Below are positions 1 through 9,307 of a stretch of DNA of 64,000 nt, piece after piece (the stretch's first letter is position 1; every line of letters begins with the position of its first letter). The DNA comes from CAWCGU01 sp963838095 (GTDB lineage Bacteria; Actinomycetota; Thermoleophilia; Solirubrobacterales; 70-9), in the NCBI GenBank assembly GCA_963838095.1, contig CAWIPO010000006.1, forward strand, positions 496,001 to 560,000, read 5' to 3'. The notes below the pieces were generated by a model. That model saw only the letters and a list, made by a program, of their open reading frames with translations. It was not told where the DNA came from and did not search any database. The translations under genes were made by a program, and so were the position numbers.

Positions 1-1
1 C

Positions 2-964
2 ATCGAGGTCTCGGAGATCTCCCTGGGCTCCTGGCTCACATACGGTTCTGGAGTCGAGCGCGAGCACACCGAGGCCTGCACCCGGGCCGCCTTCGACGCC
101 GGGATCACGTTCTTCGACACGGCGAACGTGTACGGGACGGGAGCAGCGGAGCAGGTGTGGGGTGAGGTGCTGTCGGACTTCCAGCGCGACTCCTACGTGC
201 TCGCGACCAAGGTCTTCTTCCCGATGAGCGAGACCGACCGCGGCCTCTCTCGCGATCAGATCCGCAAACAACTCGACGCCTCCCTTGGTCGGCTTCGAAC
301 CGACTACGTCGACCTCTACCAATGCCACCGCCCCGACCCCGAAACGGCGATCGAGGAGACGATGGAAGCGCTGACGGAGGCCCGCGAGGCCGGCAAGGTG
401 CGCGAGATCGGCTTCAGCGAGTGGACCGTGGAGCAGGTCCAGGCGGGGCTCGAGGTCCCCGGGACGAGGAAGTTCGTCTCCTCCCAGCCGCAGTACAACA
501 TGATCTGGCGGGCGCCCGAGGCGGGGTTGATCCCGTTCTGCGCCGAGCACGGAATCTCACAGATCGTCTGGTCGCCGATCGCGCAGGGCGTGCTGAGCGG
601 CAAATACGCACCCGGCGAGCAGCCGCCGAAGGACTCTCGCGCGGCCAGCGATGCGATGGGCTGGGCGATGGACCGTTACATGACTGACGAGGTGCTGGAG
701 GCTGTGCAGCGGCTGGCCCCGATCGCCGAAGGCGCAGGCCTGCCGATGGCACAGATGGCGCTCGCCTGGGTGCTGCGTGAGGACAACGTCGCCTCGACGA
801 TCATCGGCGCCTCGCGCCCGGAACAGGTGCACGCGAACGCGGAGGCAGCGGGGATCAAGCTATCGGCCGACGTGCTCGAGGCGATCGACGATGCGCTTGC
901 AGATGTGATCGTCGCAGGCCCGCACCTGGCCAACTTCGCCGGTGCCGGAGTGAAGCACCGCTGA
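2..964 (+). CDS. Aldo/keto reductase (5' end outside window)
   Basis: NADPH-dependent reductase of the aldo/keto reductase superfamily, of the type related to potassium-channel beta subunits and YghZ; the substrate cannot be told. The reading frame is open from base 2, so the start lies upstream. The catalytic tetrad is visible: Asp and Tyr in FFDTANVYG, Lys in LATKVFF and His in YQCHRPD. The C-terminal STIIGASRPEQV is the usual cofactor-binding segment of the family. About 320 residues are visible, close to the full family length, so only a short N-terminal piece is missing. It converges on pdhC, whose stop is 10 bases away. A GTG at 128 could be taken as a start but would cut off the catalytic Asp region, so the longer partial reading is preferred. 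Confidence 0.9.
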   Translation: MEVSEISLGSWLTYGSGVEREHTEACTRAAFDAGITFFDTANVYGTGAAEQVWGEVLSDFQRDSYVLATKVFFPMSETDRGLSRDQIRKQLDASLGRLRTDYVDLYQCHRPDPETAIEETMEALTEAREAGKVREIGFSEWTVEQVQAGLEVPGTRKFVSSQPQYNMIWRAPEAGLIPFCAEHGISQIVWSPIAQGVLSGKYAPGEQPPKDSRAASDAMGWAMDRYMTDEVLEAVQRLAPIAEGAGLPMAQMALAWVLREDNVASTIIGASRPEQVHANAEAAGIKLSADVLEAIDDALADVIVAGPHLANFAGAGVKHR

Positions 965-974
965 GAAAGCCGCG

Positions 975-2303
975 CTACAGCGCCAGCGCCAGCGGCTCGG
1001 TCAGCAGCTCGCGGATACGGCCGAGGAACTGGGCGCCGTCGGCGCCGTAGAGGATGCGGTGATCGCAGGCGAGGGTGACCCCCATCAGGTGGGCGCTGGT
1101 CAGTTCTCCATCGTCGATCACCGGTCGCTCGGTGATCGCGCCGACCGCGAGGATCCCGGCCTGGGGTGTGTTGATCACCGCCTGGAAGTTGTCGATCCCG
1201 TACATCCCGAGGTTGGAGACCGTGAACGTTCCCCCCGACAGCTCCGGCGGGGTGATGGTGCCGTCGCGGACGCGCTGAGCGAGCGCTCGGGCCTCCGAGG
1301 CGATTTGGCGCAGGCCCTTGACGTCGGCATCGAAGATCGTTGGGACCACGAGCGCGTCCTGGCCGGCGACCGCCACCCCGACGTTCACGCGCGAGTAGAG
1401 CTCGAAGTGCCCGTCGCGGTAGGCGCCGTTTGCGCGCGGGTACTCGCGAAGGGCCAGCGCGCAGGCCTTGATCACCATGTCGTTGAAGGAGGGGACGACC
1501 TCGCCTTCCTTCGCAGTGGCCTTGAGATGGCCGCGGGCCTCAACCGCACGCGACATGTCGATCTCGGCCTCGAGGTAGAAGTGAGGGGCAGTCGCCTTCG
1601 ACTCCGCCATCCGCCGCGCGACCGTCTGCTGAATCTTCGTCAGCTCAACGATCTCCGCAACGCCCTTTGCGGTCTCAGGCCGCTCGGCAGCCCCCGGAGT
1701 CGGCCCAGCAGGTGCCGCAGCGGGTGCCGGCGCAGCAGCAGGCGCCGCGGCCGGAGCAGCAGCCGGCGCCGCAACCGCCGCCCGCTCAACATCAGCCTTA
1801 ACGATCCGCCCCCCGGGCCCCGACCCTTGCAGCGCCGCCAGGTCGAGCCCGCGCTCCTGAGCAATCCGACGAGCAATCGGAGACGCCTTGACTCTCCCAT
1901 CTCCCGCAACGTCAGAGGCGGGCGCTGGTGTCTCCCCACCAGGAAGTCCACGCGACGGCGCTAATCCGCTCTCTGAGACGGAGTCTGTCTTCGCCGGAGT
2001 CGTGCCTGGGGGGGAGGCACCAGTGACCGCCTCGGGGGTCTCAGCTGGTGCCTCAGCAGGCGCCTCGCCAGCCGCGCCAACCCGCGCGATCACGTCGCCG
2101 ATCGCAAGCGTGTCCCCCTCCTGGGCGACGATCTCGATCAGCGTCCCCGCCGTATCCGCCTCGTAGACCATGTTCGCCTTGTCGGTCTCGATCTCGACCA
2201 GCTCGTCACCGACCGCGACCTCGTCCCCGACGCTCTTGATCCAGTGCAGGATCGTCCCCTCCTCCATCGAGTCGGAGAGCCGCGGCATAACCACCTCGGC
2301 CAT
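975..2303 (-). CDS. pdhC: Pyruvate dehydrogenase E2 (dihydrolipoamide acetyltransferase)
   Basis: Acyltransferase core of a 2-oxo acid dehydrogenase complex, 442 residues. Domain order: one lipoyl domain (1-80) with the lipoylated Lys at about 42 in EIETDKANM; an Ala/Pro-rich linker; a peripheral-subunit-binding domain (about 139-175, SPIARRIAQERG); a second very Ala/Pro-rich linker; and the catalytic domain (about 215-442). The catalytic His lies in DHRILYG (about 415), where most bacterial E2s have DHRxxDG; the Tyr form is known from plastid-type pyruvate dehydrogenase E2. The ATG overlaps the pdhB stop by one base (TGATG), so translation is coupled. Neighbouring alpha and beta E1 genes argue for pyruvate rather than 2-oxoglutarate as substrate, but a branched-chain complex cannot be excluded from sequence alone. 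Confidence 0.9.
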   Translation of the reverse strand: MAEVVMPRLSDSMEEGTILHWIKSVGDEVAVGDELVEIETDKANMVYEADTAGTLIEIVAQEGDTLAIGDVIARVGAAGEAPAEAPAETPEAVTGASPPGTTPAKTDSVSESGLAPSRGLPGGETPAPASDVAGDGRVKASPIARRIAQERGLDLAALQGSGPGGRIVKADVERAAVAAPAAAPAAAPAAAPAPAAAPAGPTPGAAERPETAKGVAEIVELTKIQQTVARRMAESKATAPHFYLEAEIDMSRAVEARGHLKATAKEGEVVPSFNDMVIKACALALREYPRANGAYRDGHFELYSRVNVGVAVAGQDALVVPTIFDADVKGLRQIASEARALAQRVRDGTITPPELSGGTFTVSNLGMYGIDNFQAVINTPQAGILAVGAITERPVIDDGELTSAHLMGVTLACDHRILYGADGAQFLGRIRELLTEPLALAL

Positions 2304-3292
2304 CAGCGCGATCCTTCCAGCGTCGCGAGCACGGCGCTGACGACGTGCTCGGAGTGCGGGATCGCTGACTGCTCGAGGCGCTTGGCGTAGGGCATCGGGA
2401 CGTCGGCGCCGGTGACGCGCTGGACCGGCGCGTCGAGGTAGTCGAATGCCTGCTCGGTGATCAGCGCCGCAATGTTGGCGCCGACCCCGCCGTGGGGCCA
2501 GCCCTCCTCGACGATCACGCAGCGATTTGTCTTCCTCACCGAATCCAGAATCGTGTCCAGGTCGAGCGGCCGCAGCGTGCGGGGATCGATCACCTCCGCC
2601 TCGATGCCGTGTTCGGAGGTGAGCGCCTTAGCCGCCTGCTCGGCGATCTGGGCCATCCGCAGCAGTCCGACGATCGTGACGTCAGTTCCCTCGCGGCGAA
2701 TCGCCGCCTGGCCGAACGGCAGCACGTGATCGCCGTTCTCGGGAACCTCTCCGCGCGCCCCGTAAAGGGTCTCGTGTTCGATGAACACCACGGGGTTGTC
2801 ATCGCGGATCGCGGTCTTCAGCAGCGCCTTCGCGTCGGCCGGCGTCGAGGGGCACGCGACCAGCATCCCGGGGAAATGCAGGTACATCGCCTCCCAGCTG
2901 TGCGAGTGGGTGGGCCCCAGCTGGTGCCCACCGCCGCCGGGCATGCGCACCACCATCGGCACCCGCACCCGCCCGTTGAACATGTACGGGATCGTCGCCA
3001 TGTGGTTGACCAGCTGGTCCATCGCCAGGAGCGCGAAGTTCACGGTCATGAACTCGACCACGGGACGAAGCCCCGCCATCGCGGCGCCGACCCCGATCCC
3101 GGCGATCGTGTTCTCCGAGATCGGCGTGTCGCGGACGCGCTTCTCCCCGAATTCGTCGAGCAGCCCCTCGGTCACCTTGAAGGCTCCTTGGAAGACGCCG
3201 ATGTCCTCGCCCATGCAAAAGACGCTCTCGTCTCGGCGCATCTCCTCGGCGAGCGCCTGGTTCAGCGCCTCGCGCATGCGGATCACCGCCAT
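2303..3292 (-). CDS. pdhB: Pyruvate dehydrogenase E1 component, beta subunit
   Basis: Beta subunit of the alpha2-beta2 thiamine-diphosphate-dependent E1, 329 residues. It starts MAVIRMREALNQALAEEM, a standard E1 beta beginning, followed by the conserved GEDIGVFQGAFKVTEGL and the transketolase pyrimidine-binding and C-terminal domains (PRTLRPLDLDTI, VIVEEGWPHGG). The open frame extends further upstream, but that part lies over the 3' end of pdhA in another frame and looks like shadow sequence, so the ATG at 3292 is chosen. It follows the pdhA stop by 19 bases and overlaps the pdhC start by one base. Member of a pdhA-pdhB-pdhC operon. Confidence 0.92.
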   Translation of the reverse strand: MAVIRMREALNQALAEEMRRDESVFCMGEDIGVFQGAFKVTEGLLDEFGEKRVRDTPISENTIAGIGVGAAMAGLRPVVEFMTVNFALLAMDQLVNHMATIPYMFNGRVRVPMVVRMPGGGGHQLGPTHSHSWEAMYLHFPGMLVACPSTPADAKALLKTAIRDDNPVVFIEHETLYGARGEVPENGDHVLPFGQAAIRREGTDVTIVGLLRMAQIAEQAAKALTSEHGIEAEVIDPRTLRPLDLDTILDSVRKTNRCVIVEEGWPHGGVGANIAALITEQAFDYLDAPVQRVTGADVPMPYAKRLEQSAIPHSEHVVSAVLATLEGSR

Positions 3293-3311
3293 CGGCTCTG
3301 CGCCACCTCCC

Positions 3312-4595
3312 CTACCACGGTCCCTCGACCGCCTCTTCCTCTTCGGGGTCCTCATCCCGGTCCTCGACGGCCCGTGCGGCCTCCAGCTCCTCGCGGGACT
3401 TCTTCGGTCCCTCCTGCGGTCCGCCGTACGCGGCGCCAAGCTCGGCCAGCTCGAACACCCTCGTCCCCTCGCGGCCGACTTCGTGCTCGAGCTCGCCGGG
3501 GTGCACGTCGGGGGTGCGCTCGTCGACGGCGTACCAGCCGAGCGCATCGTCGTCGAGGATGTAGAGGTTGTCGTAGAGGGACTCCAGCGGGGGCTCTGGA
3601 GAGTTGTCCGCGAACTCGACCGCGGCGAGGACGCGCTCGTCGACACCGGCCTGGATCTGCGCCAGGTCCTCGCCTGAGACCATGCCCTCCGAGACGAGGC
3701 GATCGCCGAAGACCTCGATCGGGTCCTTCTGGCGCCACTCCTCGACCTCCTCCTTCTCGCGATAGACCTCGGGGTCGGCGGCCGAATGGCCGCGGAAGCG
3801 GTATGTGAACGCTTCGAGCAGGGTCGGGCGGCGCTCCTCGCGCGCGATCCGGAGATGCTCGGCCACCGCCTCTCGCATCGCCAGCACGTCCATCCCGTCG
3901 ACCCGCTCGCCGGGGACGCCGTAGCCCTCGGCCTTGCGCGAGAGGTCGGTGACGGCGGAGTGGCGCTCGATCGAAGTCCCCATCCCGTAGAGGTTGTTCT
4001 CGACCAGGAACACGACCGGCAGCTTCCACAGCGCCGCCATGTTCATCGTCTCCCCGAAGTTGCCGGTGTTCGAGGCCCCGTCGCCGAACATGCAGACGGT
4101 GACCGAGTCCTCACCCTTGTAGTCAGACGCGAGCGCGAGCCCGGCTGCGAGCGGGAGGTTTCCGCCGACGATCCCGTAGCCGCCCATGAACCGGCGCTCG
4201 AGGTCGAAGATGTGCATCGATCCGCCGCGGCCGCCGTTGCAGCCGTCGACGCGGCCGAAGATCTCCGCCATCACCTCGTTCGGGTCGGTGCCGCGGGCGA
4301 TCGCGTGGCCGTGGGTGCGATAGGTGCCGATCAGGTAGTCGTCGGGCCGCATCACCGAGGTGGTGCCTACGATCGTCGCCTCCTCGCCGACGGCGAGGTG
4401 AAGGAAACCGCCGGCCTTCGCTCGCTGGTACTGCCTCCCCGCCTCCTCCTCGAAGCGGCGGATCAGCGCCATCAGCTGATACAGCTCCCGACTGGTGTCC
4501 GCGTCCGGGAGCGGCCGCTGGGCGATCGCGGCGTTCTCGCCGCTCGCCGCCCGCGCTGTGTCGGGCGGACGCTCCTCAGCTGTGTTCTCGGCCAC
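3312..4595 (-). CDS. pdhA: Pyruvate dehydrogenase E1 component, alpha subunit
   Basis: Thiamine-diphosphate-binding alpha subunit, about 427 residues, first gene of the pdh operon. The TPP motif begins GDGASNTGNFGE (about residue 171) and ends VFLVENN; the regulatory-loop-type sequences TYRTHGHAIARG and YRFRGHSAADPE are also present. I start at GTG 4595 (VAENTAEERP) because the frame upstream runs across the promoter and into the divergent cupredoxin gene. The C-terminal 80 residues, acidic and Glu-rich, exceed the usual E1 alpha core and are of unknown use. The 70-base gap to the divergent cupredoxin gene must hold both promoters. Confidence 0.9.
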   Translation of the reverse strand: MAENTAEERPPDTARAASGENAAIAQRPLPDADTSRELYQLMALIRRFEEEAGRQYQRAKAGGFLHLAVGEEATIVGTTSVMRPDDYLIGTYRTHGHAIARGTDPNEVMAEIFGRVDGCNGGRGGSMHIFDLERRFMGGYGIVGGNLPLAAGLALASDYKGEDSVTVCMFGDGASNTGNFGETMNMAALWKLPVVFLVENNLYGMGTSIERHSAVTDLSRKAEGYGVPGERVDGMDVLAMREAVAEHLRIAREERRPTLLEAFTYRFRGHSAADPEVYREKEEVEEWRQKDPIEVFGDRLVSEGMVSGEDLAQIQAGVDERVLAAVEFADNSPEPPLESLYDNLYILDDDALGWYAVDERTPDVHPGELEHEVGREGTRVFELAELGAAYGGPQEGPKKSREELEAARAVEDRDEDPEEEEAVEGPW

Positions 4596-4665
4596 TTCGC
4601 GCCACCATATCCGAGCGGGTTTGCGTGGCGCAACGAGCGCACGCTCCGAGATAGTCTTGATCGTG

Positions 4666-5334
4666 ATGAGGCGAGGGGGTTTTGCCATCGGCCTGAGCGC
4701 TGTCCTGCTCCTGGGGCTGCCTGCCGCGGGCGCCGGCGGGTCGAACACCGCCGCGCCGTCAAGCGCGGCCGTGAACGCAAACGGGAACGCCTTCAGCGGC
4801 GGGCTCAACTTCGATCCCGCGGAGGTGAGCGTGCGAGTCGGGGGAACCGTGACCTGGACCAACACCGACTCGGTCGTCCCCCACACGGCGACGGAGGACG
4901 GTGGGCTGTGGGAGGTCTCCGGCACCTACGGCGCCACCCCGGCAACTCCACCGGGTTTCGGGCCGGGAGAATCGGTGGGCCGCGATTTCGACGCCGGGAC
5001 GTTCTCCTACTTCTGCGCGGTTCACCCCGAGCCGATGAAGGGCGTGGTCGAGGTGCCGGTGACGCTCTCGCAGCGCCGCCACAACGATCGCTGGACCCTG
5101 CATGCAACCTGGGGATCGGGCCGGCTTCCCGATGGCCAGGTGTTCGACGTCCAGCGCAAGCGTGGGAAGGGCCGGTGGAAGAGCGTTCTGAAGGGCGCGA
5201 CGAAGACCAGGAGCAGCTTCGCCGGGGGAGCGGAGGGAACCGCTTGGAGCTTCCGCGCCCGGGTGCGGACGTCGGATGGGAGCGCGAAGTCGGACTGGTC
5301 TCCGCGCGCCGCTATCACCGCCGGGGACAACTGA
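4666..5334 (+). CDS. Secreted cupredoxin-domain (blue copper) protein
   Basis: Probable exported type-1 copper electron carrier, 222 residues. A signal peptide (MRRGGFAIGLSAVLLLG, Ala-rich cleavage region) precedes a plastocyanin/azurin-like domain. Copper ligands are visible: His in VVPHTATED, Cys, His and Met in YFCAVHPEPM. After about residue 125 comes a fibronectin-like segment (FRARVRTSDGSAKSDWSP) that may sit on the cell surface. ATG 4666 is preferred over the longer open frame because it gives a clean signal peptide; an in-frame GTG lies one codon earlier. Divergent from pdhA and converging on the DsbA-like gene, 9 bases away. Confidence 0.85.
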   Translation: MRRGGFAIGLSAVLLLGLPAAGAGGSNTAAPSSAAVNANGNAFSGGLNFDPAEVSVRVGGTVTWTNTDSVVPHTATEDGGLWEVSGTYGATPATPPGFGPGESVGRDFDAGTFSYFCAVHPEPMKGVVEVPVTLSQRRHNDRWTLHATWGSGRLPDGQVFDVQRKRGKGRWKSVLKGATKTRSSFAGGAEGTAWSFRARVRTSDGSAKSDWSPRAAITAGDN

Positions 5335-5343
5335 GCCCGGCGC

Positions 5344-5931
5344 TCAACTGCAGGCAGCGACCGCTTCCTCGAGCCGATCGTCCCCCCAGAAGACCTCACC
5401 GTCGACGACCAGGCTTGGGACGCCCCTGACCCCGCGCTCGCCCGCGCGCTCGGTCGCCTCCCGCAATCGCGTCTTGATCGCATCGCGCTCGGCGGCGGCG
5501 AGGATCGCCCGCGGGCTGATCTCGCTGGCGGCGGCGGCGATCAGGACGTTGTCCGGGACCGAGAGATCGCGTCCGGCCGCGAATGCCTGGCGGAAGGCGG
5601 CGAGGGAGAAGGAGACGGTTCTGCCGATCTCCTTCGCGAAGGTGGCGATGCGCATCGCGAAAAGGGTGTTCGCGGGGCAGGGATCGGGCCACTGGATCGG
5701 AGGCAGGCCGTAGGCCATCGCCCGGCGCTCGACCTCACGCATTCCCGGGTCGCGCTCGCCGCCGTTCATCCAGGAGTCGTGGCCGAAGCGCTTGAACAGG
5801 GCTCCGAGCAGGATCGGCTGCCATTCCGGCGCCTCGGCGCCCGCTTCACCGAACAGGCCATTCACGCGCTCGGCCGCCAGGTACGCGTAGGGAGAGCCGA
5901 GGTCGTAGTAGAAGGTCGGCCGCTCCGGCAC
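5344..5931 (-). CDS. DsbA-family / 2-hydroxychromene-2-carboxylate isomerase-like protein
   Basis: Thioredoxin-fold protein of the DsbA-like family that includes 2-hydroxychromene-2-carboxylate isomerase, about 195 residues. The start PTFYYDLGSPYAYLAAERV is typical: the family has Ser (here GSPY) rather than a CxxC pair. The insert helical region (IQWPDPCPANTLFAMR) and the C-terminal GVRGVPSLVVDGEVFWGDD are also family hallmarks. An in-frame ATG at 5964 would add 11 residues, but that ATG sits in the loop of a strong hairpin that looks like the terminator of the gene behind, so GTG 5931 is preferred. Substrate unknown; glutathione- or mycothiol-dependent isomerase or oxidoreductase. Confidence 0.75.
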   Translation of the reverse strand: MPERPTFYYDLGSPYAYLAAERVNGLFGEAGAEAPEWQPILLGALFKRFGHDSWMNGGERDPGMREVERRAMAYGLPPIQWPDPCPANTLFAMRIATFAKEIGRTVSFSLAAFRQAFAAGRDLSVPDNVLIAAAASEISPRAILAAAERDAIKTRLREATERAGERGVRGVPSLVVDGEVFWGDDRLEEAVAACS

Positions 5932-5947
5932 CGCTCCAGGGTAAGAG

Positions 5948-5977
5948 AAGGGCGGGGAGGCCATCCTCCCCGCCCTT
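5948..5977 (-). terminator. Strong hairpin, probable terminator of the stalk-repeat gene
   Basis: A perfect 13-bp stem (5948-5960 AAGGGCGGGGAGG against 5965-5977) with a 4-base loop CCAT. It lies 31 bases past the stop of the leftward stalk-repeat gene. On the minus strand the stem is followed by CTTCTCTTACC, only a weak pyrimidine run, as is common in high-GC genomes. The loop contains the alternative ATG of the next gene, which argues against that start. Confidence 0.7.
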
Positions 5978-6008
5978 CGTTGCGACTGACCTGTTCAGTA
6001 CTGGAGCG

Positions 6009-6806
6009 TCAGCCCTCGATCGTCCCCCCGAACAGGCACTTGTTGCCGGCCCCGTAGAGCCCCTCGCCTCCCGCGAGCGCGCCGTTCTTGGCCCCGATGT
6101 AGCTATCGACCAGCAGGCCCGTTGCGTCGGGCGACGCGACGGCACCCTGGGAATCGTTGAAATTCGCGTCGTTCCCGGTTGCGGTCGCCTGGTCGAGCGC
6201 TCTGTCGTCCTCCAGCGTGCCCACGTTGAGGAAATCGTTTGCGTTGTTTCCTCCGGGCAGGTTGTCGAGGCCCTGCTGGATCGAGCCATCGGCGGTCGTG
6301 CGCGCATAGATCACGGCGAACGTCGTGTTGGTCCCGTCGTCGTGGTAGCACTTCGCGTACAGGTCCAGCTGCCCCTTCGCGAACAGCGGGATCTCCGGCG
6401 CCGCCTCACGCGCGGTCGCAGCGTCAGCGCCTGCGGTCGCCTCCGCCAGGATGTAGGAGCCGCCGATCACCTCGTAGTCGCTGAGCTTGGTGTCGTTCAG
6501 CGAGTCGTCAGCCACCTGTGCTCCGGTGATCGCCCCGTCGGCCAGCTTCTCGGCGGTCACGGCGAGGTTGGCGATCCTCGCAGTCTTCACCGCGCCGTCG
6601 GCGAGCTTGTTCCCCTTCACGGCCCCGTTCTGGATCTTCTTCGCCGTCACGGCGCTGTCGTCGAGCTTGTTGCTCGTCACGGCGCCGTTCTTGAGCCCGC
6701 CGGTGTCGATCTTGGTTGCCGCCCAGGCGGTTCCGCTGAGCGCCACGGCGAGCGCGATGAAGCTCGTCACCATCGACGCCGATGGGCGCTTTCTCCTCGG
6801 TTCCAT
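6009..6806 (-). CDS. Exported stalk-repeat protein (copy 1 of 3)
   Basis: Exported protein of unknown function, 265 residues. The start MEPRRKRPSASMVTSFIALAVALSG is a basic, hydrophobic signal or anchor ending AWAA. Residues about 33-105 are 10- to 11-residue repeats of the form GAVTSxKLxD, GAVKGNKLAD, GAITGAQVAD, with alternating small polar and Leu/Val positions; such repeats occur in phage tail fibres and actinobacterial surface proteins and probably form an extended beta or trimeric stalk. A C-terminal globular domain with two Cys (LYAKCYHDD, GNKCLFGG) follows. The much longer open frame upstream is antisense to the protease gene and rejected. Two relatives are in this window, at 23.6 and 42.3 kb. 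Confidence 0.75.
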   Translation of the reverse strand: MEPRRKRPSASMVTSFIALAVALSGTAWAATKIDTGGLKNGAVTSNKLDDSAVTAKKIQNGAVKGNKLADGAVKTARIANLAVTAEKLADGAITGAQVADDSLNDTKLSDYEVIGGSYILAEATAGADAATAREAAPEIPLFAKGQLDLYAKCYHDDGTNTTFAVIYARTTADGSIQQGLDNLPGGNNANDFLNVGTLEDDRALDQATATGNDANFNDSQGAVASPDATGLLVDSYIGAKNGALAGGEGLYGAGNKCLFGGTIEG

Positions 6807-6920
6807 GTGGTCTCCTCCCACTGGTGTTCGGTTTGTGGGCGTCTGCCCAACCCACACCTTTTCAACTCTCGTGCGAGCGCAGAGTTGCGCGTACACTCGT
6901 GGACAGTGTTGTCGCGGGAG

Positions 6921-9295
6921 ATGGCTAGGGAGAGATTCTTCGTCGTTGCTGTGATCGCGTCGTCGATTGCAGTCACGGCGCCGGTCGCCGCGTCTGGCGA
7001 CGAGCAGCTCTCCGACGGCTATGCGCCCGGGCAGCTGATCGTCGGCTTCGACCGCGATCTGAGCCGCGAGCAGCGAACCGAGGCGATCAGGGGAGAGGAT
7101 GCGAGCCGGCTCGACAAGCTGCCGCTCGCCGGCGTGGAGCTCGTCGGCGTCGAGCCGGGGACCTCCGTTGCGGACGCGGTCGATGAGTTCGAGCAGCGCG
7201 GCGACGTCCGCTACGCGCAGCCCGACTACGTGGTGGAGCCGGCGGCGTTCCCCGACGACCCGAACATCCCTAGCCAGTGGGCGCTCCACAACGCAGGGCA
7301 GACGGTGAACGGGACCGCGGGAACCGTGGACGCCGACATCGACGCGCCCGAGGCGTGGGACCTGACGACGGGTAGCCGCTCGGTGCAGGTGGCGGTGATC
7401 GACACCGGGATCGCGCTCGACCACCCCGACCTGGCGGCGAACATCTGGACCAACCCGGGGGAGGTCGCCGCCAACGGCGTCGACGACGACAACAACGGGT
7501 TCGTGGACGACACGCGTGGCTGGGACTTCGTCCAGGACGACAACAACCCCTATGACCTCAACGGCCACGGCACCCACAGTGCCGGAAACGTTGGGGCGGT
7601 CGGCAACAACGGCACCTTGATCTCCGGTGTCGCACAGCAGGTGACGCTGATGCCGGTCCGGATCGGCGGGGTCCAGGGAAGCGGCCTCTCCAGCGACATC
7701 CTCCTGGGAATGACCTACGCGGGCCAAAACGGAGCGGCGATCGCGAACGTCAGCTTCGGGATCAGCGGTCAGGCGTTCCAGGACGTCTTCAACCAGAACC
7801 CCAACACCCTCTACACGCTGTCGGCCGGGAATGACGGCGCCAACGCCGACGGAACTGCCCTCGCGTGCAACACCCCTGCGCCCAACGTCGTCTGCGTCGC
7901 GGCCAGCACTCAAAGCGACGGTCTCGCCGGCTTCTCGAACTTCGGGGCCACCTCCGTCGAGCTGGCGGCGCCGGGCGTGAACAACCTCAGCACGTTCTCG
8001 CGGACGACGATTTTCACCGACAGCTTCAACGACCCGGACCCTTGCAACCTGGCGGCTGGGCTGGACCGTGACCGCCGGCTCGTGGGGCTGCGAGGACCCA
8101 CCGCCGACCTCGAGCGACCCCAACGACCCCGCCCTCAGCGACTCGTCGGGGGGCGACTACGGCCCGGGAAACCTCTTCGTCTCCGCCAGACATGAGGTCA
8201 ACCTCTCCGGGCAGCAGCTCTGCGCCCTGAACTTCGAGCTCGAACTGCACATGACAGACGACACCGCCGCGATGCCCTCCGCATTCAGGAAGCTGACGCT
8301 CGACAGTTCGTCGGGGCGACCACGTTGCAGTCGCTGACGGGAAGCACGGGCGGCGACTTCGACAACTTCGGCTTCGAGCTGGTCGGCGAGGGCGACGCCA
8401 GCCGACTTCTTCCGCTTCCTTCTCGATGGCGACGGGGATGCCGACCGTCGACGACGGCGCATACATCGACAACGTCGCGGTCAGCTGCGGCGCCCTGAAC
8501 ACCCGCTTCTCGCAGGGAACCTCATTCTCGGCGCCGATCGTCGCCGGGGTCGCGGCGCTCGCCCTGGCCGTCGAGCCGGCAGCCACGGCGGCCGGTCTGC
8601 GTAACGCTCTCGTCGCCGGTGTCGATCAGAAGCCGGCGCTCGCCGGCCAGGTCGAGACGGGAGGGCGGGTGAATGCCTTCCGCACGATCCAGCTCGCGAA
8701 CATTCCGCCGGAGACCCAGATCGACAGCGGGCCCGCCGACGGCAGCGTCGTCCCGCCCGATCCGACCTTCTCGCTCAGCAGCGAGCCCGGGGCGACCTTC
8801 CAGTGCTCGCTCGACGGCGCCAACTACATCCCGTGCGCCTCGCCGTTCACCGCCTCCGGCCTCGACGACGGCAGCCACACGCTGCTGGTCCGGGCGGTGG
8901 ACGGGGTCGGCGCGACCGACCTCTCGCCCGCGACGCGCACCTTCAGCGTCAGCTCTCAGTCGTGTCGCGGCCTGACGCCGACGATCTTCCCCGCCGGGCG
9001 GACGATCCGAGGGACTTCAGGGCCCGACGTGATCTTCGCCGCCAGGCAAACGACGAAGATCCTCGCCGGCGCCGGCAACGACATCGTCTGCGGTCGCAAC
9101 AGGAACGAGACGGCCAACGGAGGCCCGGGCAACGACATCGTCGTCGCATATGGCGGCAACGACCGGCTGGCGGGAGGCGGCGGGCGCGATCTTCTGCTCG
9201 GCGGCAAGGGCACGGACGTCCTCCTCGGCGGTGCCGGCCGCGATCGCTGCAACGACGGCCCCGGCAGGGCAAGCGAGAAAGGCTGCGAGGCCTAG
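6921..9295 (+). CDS. Secreted subtilase (S8 peptidase) with RTX-like C-terminus, frameshifted
   Basis: Secreted serine protease. Signal peptide (MARERFFVVAVIASSIAV), fervidolysin-type prodomain (YAPGQLIVGF to YVVEPAAF, about 34-110), then the S8 catalytic domain with Asp in VAVIDTGIALDHPD (about 161), His in NGHGTHSAG (about 216), and Ser in GTSFSAPIVAG. Between His and Ser regions lies an inserted beta-rich domain (YGPGNLFVS to VDDGAYIDNVAV), which carries all the frameshifts: frame changes near 8050, 8305, about 8400 and 8437. After the protease come a fibronectin-like segment (PPETQIDSGPADG) and calcium-binding RTX-like nonapeptides (GGPGNDIV, GGKGTDVLLGGAGRD). All three triad residues are intact, so I read it as one gene with consensus errors; a true pseudogene is possible. 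Divergent from the stalk-repeat gene. Confidence 0.8.
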
Positions 9296-9307
9296 GCGGC
9301 CCGGCGG

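Noticed and set aside
3293..3646. N-terminal extension of the E1 beta frame
   Set aside because: It overlaps pdhA in another frame and is Ser/Arg-rich without family similarity; the start at 3292 gives a standard E1 beta.
6807..8123. Long minus-strand frame upstream of stalk-repeat gene 1
   Set aside because: It is antisense to the clearly coding subtilase and has no signal or domain; the ATG at 6806 gives a proper signal peptide.
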